The notes under the pieces: model-generated | The model's input: the letters and a program-made list of their open reading frames with translations, nothing else | What the model was told of the DNA's origin: nothing | Database searches by the model: none | Made by a program: the position numbers and the translations under genes | From: Hepatocystis sp. ex Piliocolobus tephrosceles | Lineage: Eukaryota; Apicomplexa; Aconoidasida; Haemosporida; Plasmodiidae | DNA: 31,538 bases | Reading direction: 5' to 3' | Assembly: GCA_902459845.2 (NCBI GenBank) | Contig: CABPSV020000089.1 | Span: 1-31,538 of the forward strand | Part shown: positions 9,894 through 22,944 of the stretch, piece by piece | How the letters are laid out: every line of letters starts with the position of its first letter | Position numbering within the stretch: position 1 is the first letter of the stretch

Positions 9894-12800
9894 GCATTTT
9901 TCGCATTAGTATTGTATATGTTTATATAAAAAGGACAATCGTCATAGGCTAGTTTTTCATTCAGTTTTATTGATTCAATGTTTACATTGGCTACTTTTCT
10001 TTCTAAATCTTTAAACTTTTTTAATTTGTATTGAGATACTAATATTACTTCTTCTATAAATAAGTAAGCCTCCATTAATGGTAAAATATAATTTAAAATA
10101 ATAGGTGGTGGTTCTTCATCATTTTCTTTTTTTTTTTCTACTACCTCTATATTTGTTAAGTTGTCGTTATTTTGAGAATCATTATGTTCAGATATTAAAT
10201 CAACAACATTCGTGACTGGGACAGTTGTAACATTTCTTGTACTATCACTTTCTTCTGCTGAACTATCACATGAAGAAGAGAAACTGCAATCGTGTAGGGT
10301 GATATTGTTCGCATCTCTTTTGTTCTGGTCATTAAGTTCATTATTTTGCTCTTGCACTTGTGTTATATCTATATTACTATTATTATTATCATCTATTGTT
10401 GTTAGCCCTTCACTTGACATATTACTAACATTTAACGAATTTTTTTTTGTATTATATTTAAAATTATAATTTTTATCAGTAAATGAATGGCTAATTACTT
10501 GCATGGTTTTATTAAACTCCTCCCATAATGCATCAATATTAATAGATAGAAAAAAATCAGCACAAATATCAAATTTTGTCTCTTCTTTTACTTTTTTATT
10601 TTTTTTTTCGTTATTGCTTAAAGCGGGTGCATCCGTTTCTTTTCTACTGCTATTGTCGTTGTCGTCATTATCGTTGTTGTTTTTTTCGTTGCCATTTTTT
10701 TCGTTGCCATTTTTTTCGTTGCCATTTTTATCATTGCTGTTTTTTTCGTTGCCATTTTTATCACTGTTGTTTTTATCATTTTTGTTTTTATCATTGTTGT
10801 TTTCGTTTCTGTCGACATGACCAGCCGTATTATCCATAATATTGTTATCGTTAGACAAAACTGTTGTTGTAAGTGAACTGTCTTCAACCACATTAGATAC
10901 AATATTTTCTGTGCTATTAACTGGATGAATAATATCAGTTTCTTCTACTTTAGTATCCTCTACTTTGTTATTAGTACTATCTTTATTAGTACTATTACTA
11001 CTACTTGTTTTGTTATTATCCTCCTTTTTTTTTGTTAAACTATCGATAACGGAAGGAGCATTAAATAGAATTATAATAACTCTATAAAATGCCACAAGTT
11101 TTTGTTCCAAACTGTCACTATGATCTACTGAATATTTTTTAAGAGTATTGTCCTTAACCGATTTAACAATTTGTTTTAAATCATATATAATGCGTCGGAT
11201 TAATGTATATGTATGATATTTTAACGTTTTTATAATAATATCTTTTAGTTTATAATGCGAAAAAAACATTACAAAGATTTGAGTTAGTGAAGTAATATCC
11301 TGTTTATGTACTTGTTCAAGATTATTACTACCACTACTGTTATTATTATTTGAGTTATAATTATTTACATTATTACTATTATTCCATAAGAAATTTGTTT
11401 TATAATTACAGATCAGTTTGCTAAAGTTACTAATTGCATCTACTGATATGACATCCCATACGTGATGCGGTTTTAACACTTCATTACGTTCACTTTTTTG
11501 ATTACGTTCACTTTTTTGATTACGTTCACTTTTTTCATTCGCTTTTTCATTCGCTTTTTCATTTACCTTATCAGAAACCTTATCATTCACCTTATCAGGG
11601 GCCTTTTCACTCGGTTTAATATTTTTTATATTCAATAATATTTCTTTATTTACTTTAAATGAACTAATAGGACATTCTTTTAAGTTTGCATTATTACTTT
11701 TTTTTTTATTTTTTTTCTTTTTATTATTTTCTTTATTACTCTTAACACTTTGTGTATTATCACCAAGTTCAGATTTATTTAATAAAGAGTTTTCCTTATT
11801 TTTGTTGTCGTTGCAATTGTCTTTATTTTCTATAATAATATCATCACCATTTTTTTTTACATTATTTTTGTCTGAATTCAAAATATATGGTATGTTTTCA
11901 GCATAAATCCATCTTGTAAAATTAATAAAAGAATTATTTTTTTTACCACAATTGAATAAAATATCGATAATAACAGATAATAAATGATTCATTAATTTTT
12001 TAGAAGTTAAATAAAGTGACGAGTTTAACAATTTTAACAAAATATTGATTGGGTAATCATGTGTTGGCTTATCTGACAAATTGTTATGATTCGTATTATT
12101 ACTATTATTTATAATCTCGTTGGTATTATTATTATTTGTAATGCCAGTTGTAGTATCATTCGATTGACGATATCGTTGTGATGACAATTCTTCCTGTACA
12201 GAATTTTTATTTAGATCCATTTTAAAACGTTTTCTCTTAAGTTCGTATTGTAAAATAACAGCCTCGTCATCTTTGCATTTTTCAATACATTCATCTATAT
12301 CACCTGATTGTTCTGATATTTTTCCATTTACAAATTTATCTTCTTCGCCCATCGACTTTTGATTAACATTTAAATTCAATTCATTATTTCCATATGTAAG
12401 AAAATTATTGTTTCCTTTTTTTTCACTTTTTTTTTTTATTTTTTGTTCAATTTCTTTAGGGATAAAATAAGATGGGTGAATTAATTGAGTTGAAAAGAAA
12501 ATAGTAATATGTGGTATTGTAATTAATAAAGATTGTATTTGTTCTAGAACTCTTTCTGCTGATACTAATGCTGTTGTAAAGTGATTATCTGTATTTAATA
12601 CATCTTGATCTTTTTTATTCACATTTTGGTATAATGTTTTTGGTGGGAAATTAATTATACGTAATGTAACAACAGATGGGTTTCCATTTTTTCCATGCAA
12701 ATCTACTGATGCGCACCATAACATATTCATAAATAATTGTAAAATATATATTTTAGTTTTTTGGAACGAACAAATGAGATTACAAAATAAAGTGAACATA

Positions 12801-15800
12801 ATTTTTTTGTTTATTTCTTTTTTTAAAAATAATAATCTACATATATCTATTAATGCTTGTGTGGGAAGTGGTTCTTCAAAACATACATATAAAGAAGAAT
12901 CATTTTTATTATTATTCAAAGATTTCAATTGATTTATATTTGTATTAAATAAATTTTTTAAACATCTTATTACTGATGCATTATCTCCTCTTTCTAACAT
13001 TCTATTATCATTCATCATGTAATATAAATAATTATTATTATTAACAGATTCATTATTAGTTCTAATATTATTTGTTAAAGTATTATTACTAGTTGTAATT
13101 AAATTATTCGAAATGTTATTTATTCTGTTTGGTTCATTAAATAATAATTGTATATCGTTCACATTATTATTAGTAATATTGTTAATATTGTTAATATTGT
13201 TAATGTTGTTAATATTGTTAATGTTGTTAATATTGTTAATGTTGTTAATGTTGTTAATGTTGTTAATGTTGTTAATGTTGTTAATGTTGTTAATATTGTT
13301 TATATTGTTATTGTTAATGTTATTAATAATAATATTTGTATTATCACTCCTGTTGTTAGTGTTGTTTCGAGTATTGTTATATCCCCTTTGGTTAGTCAAA
13401 CCATCATCTACTACATTATTATTATTATTAATATCACGAATAATCTGATTATATAAAGTATTATTATTATTATTATTATTAATTCTGTTGTTATTATTTA
13501 TATAGCTAGCTATTGTATCATAATTGGGTACTGGGCTGTCCCATATCATGTCTACATTATCACCTGTTATGGTTCCCTCTCTAATAATATTATTATTTAT
13601 TATATCATTTCTTATATAATCGTTTATTCCTTCATTATTTCTATTAATGTGATAACTGTTATTATTGTTATTACTAAAAATACTTATTTCTACATTATTT
13701 TGTCCTAATCGATGATTAAATGTATTATTATTTGATAGGTTATTCATAGGGACACTTTCAGTTCGTAATATATCATTCCCTATAATACCATACCTTATTA
13801 TTTCACTATTGCTTGTTTCGTTATTTCTGTTATTACTTCTGTCATTATTTCTGTCATTACTTCTGTCATTACTTCTGTCAGTACTTCTTTCGTTACTTCT
13901 TCCATTACTTCTCCCATTACTTCTCCCATTACTTCTGTTGTTATTATTAATTCTATCATTTATATCATCACTGTTACCTCTATTAGTTACGTTATTATTA
14001 TTTGATACGTTTCTTATATCGTCTACATTGTCATTACTGTTAGAACCGCTACTGTTAGCACTACCATCACTATCGTCACTACCATCACCATTATGTTCAC
14101 ATCTATTTATTATTGTTCTCAACTGAGGATTAAAACGAAAAAATCCTGCTGGTAAGTTATCAGTTGTTTGTAATAACCCACTACTGTAAAGATTATTAAT
14201 AAAATTAACAGGCGAATTTATACCTCGTGCATTAATAACAATAACTGGAGTATTATTATTATTATTATTATTATTGTTATTATTATTATTATCGTCACTA
14301 TAAGTAACTCTAAGTAAATTATTTCTGTTTCTTTGGTTTCTTGAATTTGATAAAGATGATGTAGATAATAATGAAGGATGAGAAAAACGTCTATTAATAT
14401 TATTATTATTATTAACAATAATATTATTATTTATATTATTATTATTGCGAGTTACAACATAACCTCTTCTCAATGCATTAAGTAACATATGATTTCTGTT
14501 AATTCTGTTATTAGGGTTGTTTCTTCTATTTCGATTATTTCTATTGTTTGTATTTATAAGAAGACTGTTATAAGTTGGGTTGGTACTATTTGTTTGTGAA
14601 ATAATATCTCTAAGTGTTGTTACATTTCTACTAGGTAAAGCAGTTTCTACTATTCTTTGTTCTAATATATTACCTATATTGATTAAAGTTTCCATGGTAT
14701 CTGTATTTACTATTTCATTTCTGTTACCATTTGTTGAGATTGTACGTATTATATTATTAGATGTGAGTCTGGCTCTGTTATGATTATTTCTACCTCGTTC
14801 AGTTCTACCATGTTCAGTTCTACCATGTTCCGTTCTACCGTGTTCCGTTCTACCGTGTTCCGTTCTACCTCGTTCAGTTCGTCTATGTCCAGTTCGAATA
14901 AATACAGGACGATTATGTTCAGTTCTTGTATGTCCTGTTCTGTTATGTCCAGTTCGAGTATGTCCAGTTCGAGTATGTCCAGTTCGAGTATGTCCAGTTC
15001 GATTGTTACTATTCCATATAACAATAGTATTAGATGCATTGGTATTATTTATATTATTAGCTACAATATTAGTAATATTTGTATTTGTGGTTTCATTAGT
15101 TACAGCATTTATAATATCACTAGTTATATTAACAGGTGTACTAGTACTAGTATCAGTTATATTTGTTCTTGTACGTGTAGTGGTGTCATTGTTAATTTCA
15201 GTGGGTCTTCTACTTGAAGTATGTTCAACAGTGTTATTAACATTCGTACCAGTAGTAGGAGTAGATGTAGATGCAGTAGTAGTAGTAGGTATATTAATGT
15301 TTGTATTATTGGTAGCAGTATTTTGTTGGTTATCCTGGTCCACTAAAAATCTTATATTTCTTGCTTCTTCAATCATTTCGTTTGTTAATGTTCTTATAAA
15401 TTTATTACTAGCTGTTGATAATACTTGTCTTCTCAATTCAGGTTCTAATGATTCTATAAATGCTACATTAACTTCATCAAGTGTATAGGTTCTATTTTCA
15501 TTTCCAAGTATTATTTTTTTAACTTCTGAACGTACATTACATGGTAGTGCTTGTAGGTAACTTTTTTTTATGCTATTGTAGATGTTTGCGTTTGTTTCTT
15601 GACCATTGTCCCTGTTGTTTGTATTAACATTGTTTGTGTTAACATTGTTTGTGTTAATACTGTTTGTTGTGATCGTATTTCTGCTGGTAGCCGCTTCACT
15701 TATAGGATCAGGCTCATGACCCTGTTCAGTTGTAACTTCACTTGATACCGCCACTTCATCAGACAATATGCCACCACGTGAACTACTATTCGTATTGGTA

Positions 15801-18800
15801 ACTGATTCATTCGCTTGTTCGGGTAACAAATCTAACTTTTGTGTTTGTTTAAATTTTAAATATTTTAAATATTTTTTATAAATTTCAATAGATATATTAT
15901 TTCCATTTTGTATGTTTTCTTGTTTTGTTGTATTTACATTAGCAAGTGTTATATTTTTTAAATTTTGTATTATTATTTCATCTACAAAACTATCAGGTAA
16001 TTCAATAAGAAAAGATCTATCAACATTTAACATATTAAATAACTGATTTTGATTTATTCCTAATGCACAACATATTATAAGAAGTGATTCATTTTTTAAA
16101 ACATAATCAAATAAATTTTCATAATCTATATATTTATAATCATTGTCTTCTTCTTTTTTCTGATTTGTTTCGTTTGTGTTTTCTGTCACATTTTCAGTTC
16201 CTTCAGCTGATGTTTCGATAACTTCATTTGTATTACTATTGTCAGTTCTATTGTCAGTTCTATTGTCAGTTCTGTTGTTATTTTCGACTCTTTCTACATT
16301 TACCACTCCCGCTTCATTAAGTTCTACATTTACAGCATCATTAACATTGCTTTCGTTAATTTGGATTGTACTACTAGATTGGTTTGTTATAACTTCACTT
16401 GTGTTTTGATTGTCATTTTGTCCATCTTTTTTTTCCAGAGTACTACTATTTATATCATCTACTGGCGTGTTTTCATTTTTTATAATACTCTCATCCTTCA
16501 CTACTGCTAATGATGTTTTAGAAGAATCATCTTTTTTTTTTTGATTTTTCGAATTTTCATTTTCTTTTTTGTTCTTATTATATTCATATTCTGCTTTTCT
16601 CCTATTATTATCTTCTATCATTAATTCTATTATTTTTTTTTTCTGATCTAATAAGTTGCTAATAGGTAAATTAATTTTTACTTTAGGAACAGTTTTGCAT
16701 AATCGGTTATACATAAAATTAACGATACCACTTCTTAATTTTATATCTCTATCTAATACTGTATCATTTAAAAAAAACTGATTTCTGTTTTGGTTATCAT
16801 TTTTGTTATCATCACTTTTATTATCATCATTTTTGTTATTTATAGTTGTATTATCTATATTATTATTATTTGTTTTTTTTAGTGAAGGACTTGTGCTTTT
16901 ATTATTGTTATTGTCGTAAGTACCTGTTATGGAGGTAGTACTGTTCCCTGTATTTGGATCAAGAATAATATTATGTGTGTTATTACTAGTTAATGTAGTT
17001 GTACCGTCATTCGAGCAAGAGCTGTTTTGTAATAAACGATTTTGTTCACAAACAACACCATCATCAGTCACACCACCTGTCACACCATCTGCCACACCAC
17101 CTGCCACACCACCTGCCACACCACCTGCCACACGATCTACCACACGATCTACCACACGATCAGTTTCTATTACAGCAGATCGATCCATCATACTACCTCT
17201 GTTTTGATACAAACACATTGAACTGCTATTATATCTTTCAAATGAGCTCAGAATATTATTTTCTGTAGTGTTATAATTTCTAATATTATTGAATAGGTTT
17301 CTAAGATTAAAATTGACGTTACTATATCTGTTTATGTTGTTGTTTGTACCGGTGTAGTTGTTTGTACCGGTGTAATTGTTTGTACTGGTGTAATTGTTTG
17401 TACCGGTGTAGTTGTTTGTATCGGTGTAGTTGTTTGTATCGGTGTAGTTGTTTGTATCGGTGTATTGGTTATTTGTGTTTCCGTTATTATAGTTGTCCAA
17501 ATAACTTTCCAAATTCCTTGCTGTTTGATTGATAGAACGACTTGGATGAGATCTTGTATATAACACTTGTGGATCTATACCATCCACTAGAAAATAGCTA
17601 GGATTAAAATTAGATAACCTATCTTCATTTGATACGTTTGTGTTATCATTTCTAGTATTTCTATTAACTATTATAGTGTCATTACTATGACTAGTATTGC
17701 TATTTATACTACTACTACGACTGACATTATCATTATCACTATTATTACTACTACTATCATCATTATGTTGAGTAGTTAAATTTGTATTGTTGGGAAAAAC
17801 TGTATTGTTTCTACCTGTATTCATATTATTCATCCTTATGGTAAAAGATATAGAATTATTTGGGCCAGTTCTTAATCTAGAATTATTTCTTATTAAATTA
17901 GTGCATAATTGATTAACAATGTTTATAAAATGGGATTGAGATAATGTGTTATTTGTTCTATTTGTTTGAGCATTATCAATATTATTAGAGCGACGATTAT
18001 TATTAACAGTAGTAAGAGTAGTGGTCTGATCAATCGTAACTGGTTCATTGTTACTATTCAAGTTAGTATTCAAGTTAGTATTCAAGTTAGTATTCAAGTT
18101 TGTATTCAAGTTTGTATTCAAGTTAGTATTCAAATTAGTATTCAAGTTTGTATTAGGTTCAGGTGGAAATACACTAATTGGCTCTACATCTGTAACCATA
18201 TGAACATTTTCAAATGTTTCATTTGTATTTTCAACATTCGTCAAACAAGTATTATTATTTATTTCTGAAACAGGATGTATTCTACCTGTCTCGTTAAGGT
18301 ATAATAAACTATTATGTTCATTAAGTAATGTATTTATATCTCTATTTTTTAAGTTATGAAAATAATAATATAAGTCTATTAAATTAATACCATCTTCATT
18401 ATCATTTATGTGACCATTTGTTATATCCCCTTCGGTTGTATCAACTGTTTCGTTTTTAATCACAACTCCTGTTGTTATTACTACTTTGTCTTTACCGACT
18501 ACTGTTGTTTCTTTTTTTTTAGAACTCTTATCAGTTAATATTTTATGACTTTCATCATTTCCTAATGTTTTATCTGTTTTTGTCTCACTCTGTAATACAT
18601 TATTTAGTATTTTATTTTTTTTCTTATTCGATTCGGAACTGATATCTATACTACTTTTTATAACATCATTAACATGCTCATTTTTTTTATCCAACTCTTT
18701 TTTTTTTATTTTATTAGTACTTGGCGTGGTGGTACCATTGTTACCACTACTGTTTTCGTTACCTCCGATGTTATTAAGTTGATTATCGTCACCTAATGTG

Positions 18801-21800
18801 GACAATCCAACGTTCGAAACACCCAAATCGTTATTAATAATTCCATTTATGTTGTTAATTAAATTATTTTTTTTAGAATCTGTTTTTTTTACACTTAATT
18901 TTTTATCTTTATCATGTTTGTCTGTATGTTTATGTTCTTCTGTTTGCTTATGTTCGTCTGTTTGTTTATGTTCATCTGTTTGTTTATGTTCATCTGTTTG
19001 TTTATGTTCATCTGTTTGTTTATGTTCATCTGTTTGTTTATGTTCATCTGTTTGTTTATGTTCATCTGTTTGTTTATGTTCATCTGTTTGTTTATGTTCG
19101 TCTGTTTGTTTATGTTGGTCTATCTGTTTATGGTCGTTTGTTTGCTTATGTTGGTCTACCTGTTTATGCTCGTCTGTATTATTATTACTAATGTTATTGT
19201 AGCTAATAATAGTACTACTACTACCATTTCCCATAACGTTATTGTTTTCAATATCCTCCCCAATACAATCATCATTGTATTCATCTACATCATCATTATT
19301 ATTATATGCACCATCTTCTTCTAAAAGCATATCTAAAATCTCGTTTTCGTTTTTATTACCATTAAGTAGACTATTATTTTCATCTATTCTATTACTTATC
19401 AAATCAACATTATTATTGTTTGTTAATTCATTTTCTTCATTTTGATTTATATTAAAAGTACCATCCTCTTCATTAATAACATCAGCATCTACTTCTATCA
19501 CTTCTCCTTCAGTATCTATATCAACAGTGTCATCATCCTCTTCATCATCATCATCATCTTCATCATCCTCATCATCCTCATCATCCTCATCCTCATCGTC
19601 ATCCTCATCATCATCATCATCATCGTCATCCTCATCATCATCATCATCATCTTCATCATCGTCATCACCTCCCATTTCACCATCTTCTACAATACCATGA
19701 GCATTACGTTGGTTACCCATATCATTACTACTATCTGAACCTAAATTTAATCCAGAAGCTATGTTATTATTATTACTATGTATATGTAATAAACTTTCTT
19801 CATTTTCATCTACTTCATGTGGTAATAACAAATTATTATTATTTTCATACATTTGATCTTCGTCCTCTTCTAACCCATCATCTCTATCTTCTATCATATA
19901 TGTATGTACATGTAATCCATCACTATGAAGACTTTCATTTTCATTCATTTCGTCCTCATCATCATCATCATCATCATCTTCTTCATCTTCTTCATCTTCA
20001 TCATCTTCATCTTCATCATCTTCATCATCATCATCGTCATTATCTGTTTCCTCATCAGTTTCACCTTCTTCTCTTTCTACAACAATATCACCATCATCAC
20101 TTTCTCCATCACCATCATCACTTTCTCCATCATCATCATCAACCTCATCATCGTCATTATCTGAGTGACTTTCTTCATCCATTTCACTTGTCATTACTAC
20201 ACTCTCCTCTTCATCCATATCACTATGTTCTGTGTCAATACTAGATAGATCATTTTGGTGGTCATTACTAGAGCCAGTATCTCCAACCATATCAGAACCA
20301 CTAACTACATTATTACCACTTGTTGCATCATGTTCATTATTATGTTCATTATCATCATCCTCATCATCCTCCTCCTCCTCCTCCTCATCTATTACTATTA
20401 CTTCATCATTATCATTCATTTCATCTTCTTGTTCAGCATCTATCATTATTACTTCATCATCTTCAACCTGATCATTATTTGTATCTGGATTACTAACATC
20501 TTCTTCTTCATCCTCATCATTTTCTTCTTCATCCTCGTTATCATTACTTTCATCATCTTCTTCATCTTCATCATCTTCTTCATCTTCATCTTCATCTTCA
20601 TCTTCTTCTTCTTCTTCTCCATTATATACATGTCTATCTTCTTCTACATAATCATCATCCATCTCTTCTTCATATTCTTCTCTTATATCCAAATCAACTC
20701 CATTACTTTCATCATTACTATCATCATTGCTGTAATCATTGGCACTGTCATAAGTATTATCATCAGAGTCATATACAATATGATCATACGACATATTCGA
20801 ATCACTTGATAAAATAATATCTGAATATTCTGAACTATCATCACTTGTTGAATCTGATCTAAATCGAACATATGATGGATTTAAAAAAGTTACACCTGAC
20901 TTTCTTTTTTTTTTTTTTTTAGATGTTTTTTTGTTTTTCATTTTCTTATTTTCTTTTTTTGCATTCATCTTATTTAATTTTAACATAAATAATTTATTCT
21001 TATCTGTTTTAATTGGATTTCCTAAAATCGGAGCTGATGTCAAAATAGATAAACTTCGAATAATTGAAAAAGCAGTGCCTATAAAATCAGCTTTTGAATA
21101 ATCCAGTTTGTTTAGAAGATTACACAACGTAAGACGGAATAGAGTTAGTTGTTCTTTATTATATGAAAACACATTTACACTCTCTTCTTTTTTATCTACC
21201 TTTTCGTCTTCTTCGTTATCGTTACCTCCGTTACCACCGTTACCACCGTTACCACCGTTACCACCGTTACCACCATTACCACCATTACCACCATTACCAC
21301 CGTTACCACCGTTACCACCGTTACCACCGTTGCCACCGTTGCCATCATTGCCACCATTACCACCACCGTATCCACTATTACCACCACTACCGTTATTACC
21401 ACCATTACCACCACTACCGTTATTACCACCATTACCACTATTACCACCACTACCGCTATTTCCACCATTACCACTATTACCACCACTACCACTATTACCA
21501 CCACTACCACTATTACCACCACTACCACTATTACCACCACTACCGTTACCACTACCGCTATTGCCACCACCGTTGTACTGGTTTCCATCCCTACAACCGG
21601 TATCATATGTACCCCTTTGATCATTATCTTTTTTGCTTTGCTTACTTAACTTTTTATTTGAATGCGTCGCACCTCCTTTTTGTCCATTTTTACTGTTGGT
21701 TGATACTGTTTTTTCAATTTTTATATTCTGATCTTCGTTCACTAATTTCAGTAATAATAAACTCATTGCGTGTGAAAAAACGTCTATTACAGCTTCAAAC

Positions 21801-22895
21801 AGATGTTCATGTGTGTTTCTGTTTCTGTTTCTGTTTCCGTTTTCGTTTCCATTTCCGTTTCTGTTTCTGTTTCTGTTTCCATTTCGGTCGTATTTTTCGA
21901 TATTTCCACCAAATCCTTTAGTGCTAAACGAGTCCAAAATTCTATCTCTTTTTTTTTGGTAATTCGTATAAATTTTTAATAAATGCGTTGTCTCTAAAAC
22001 AATTTTTTTATAAATGTCATAACCAAAGTTTCGAATATCTAAAATTAATTGTATACAGTTGAGAATGTGTTTTACATACAAAAAAGTTTTGGATTCATGT
22101 TCATGTACGCTATCATAATAATCATTAAGTGTTGGAAATTTTTTAACAAAATTAGAAACAGAATAAGAACTATAAATAATTGGATGCCTTAAACATATAA
22201 GTTGTAAAAATATTCTTTTAAATAAAAAAATTAAGAATGGTGTAAAAATTATATTATTTGCATGGTTTATATTGGTAACATAGTTTATAAGTTTTATGTA
22301 ATTATTACATCCGTTTTTGTTATTGTCATTATTTGTAACATAATCATATATATAAACTTTGTCCACTATAAAAGGTAATAAACAGCTATTATAACCAAAG
22401 TTAGATAAATCAAAAAAAGAACAATAATACATATAATTCTGTAAATAATATTCTGAAATATCTTTATATGTATAAGTAGATGTCAATGAATCTGGTTTTG
22501 TTAATTTGTGTGTACTATGTGAATGATTCGTAAAAAAATTATTTACTCCTGTTTGTATTGTTATTTCATCTGTACCAATTAGTATCTCTTTCTTTTGAGA
22601 TGTGTTAGTCGTATTTTTCTTTAACAAACTGTGATTGGTATTATCACCATTGACTGAGTATTCATAAAAAAATAATTCATCTGATAATACATTTGGTTCA
22701 TTTTGGTTGTTACTATTATTGTTATTTATAGAAGAAGCATTTTTATTTATATTAAGATTCGTATTAGTAATATTATTACTATTGTAAAATGTACATAATC
22801 TATTTTCATTCTGATTTGTAAACTGTTCTGTATAAGTGTTATTATAAACAGAATTTGAAGGTTGTGACAGTTGATTATCTTTTAAATTAGTTTTA

Positions 22896-22944
<49 letters not shown>

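Larger units (their letters stand above)
8976..13000 (-). other. Pre-HECT helical region with low-complexity insertions
   Basis: Residues about 6100-7440. Short conserved-looking helical blocks such as LPTQALIDICRLLFL, PINILLKLLNSSLYLTSKKLM, YILPLMEAYLFIEEV, LIKFVYINRKAINSLIKQ and RHYLRKKLKYL occur in the same order as the armadillo-type helices before the HECT domain in HUWE1. The last block corresponds to the helix that packs on the HECT N-lobe there. Poly-Asn, QGQD, GNEKN and SERNQK insertions separate them. The assignment is by eye and would need a profile search. Confidence 0.65.

Noticed and set aside
18798..19324. Overlapping plus-strand frames rich in Cys/Val/Leu/Phe with 6-residue periodicity
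   Set aside because: They are antisense shadows of the TDEHKQ array, and the periodicity comes from the 18-bp unit.
21163..21921. Long plus-strand open frame of about 250 codons rich in His and Tyr
   Set aside because: It is the antisense reading of the Gly/Asn and Asn/Arg repeat arrays of the ligase. Repeats with units divisible by three keep several frames open, and the composition is not protein-like.
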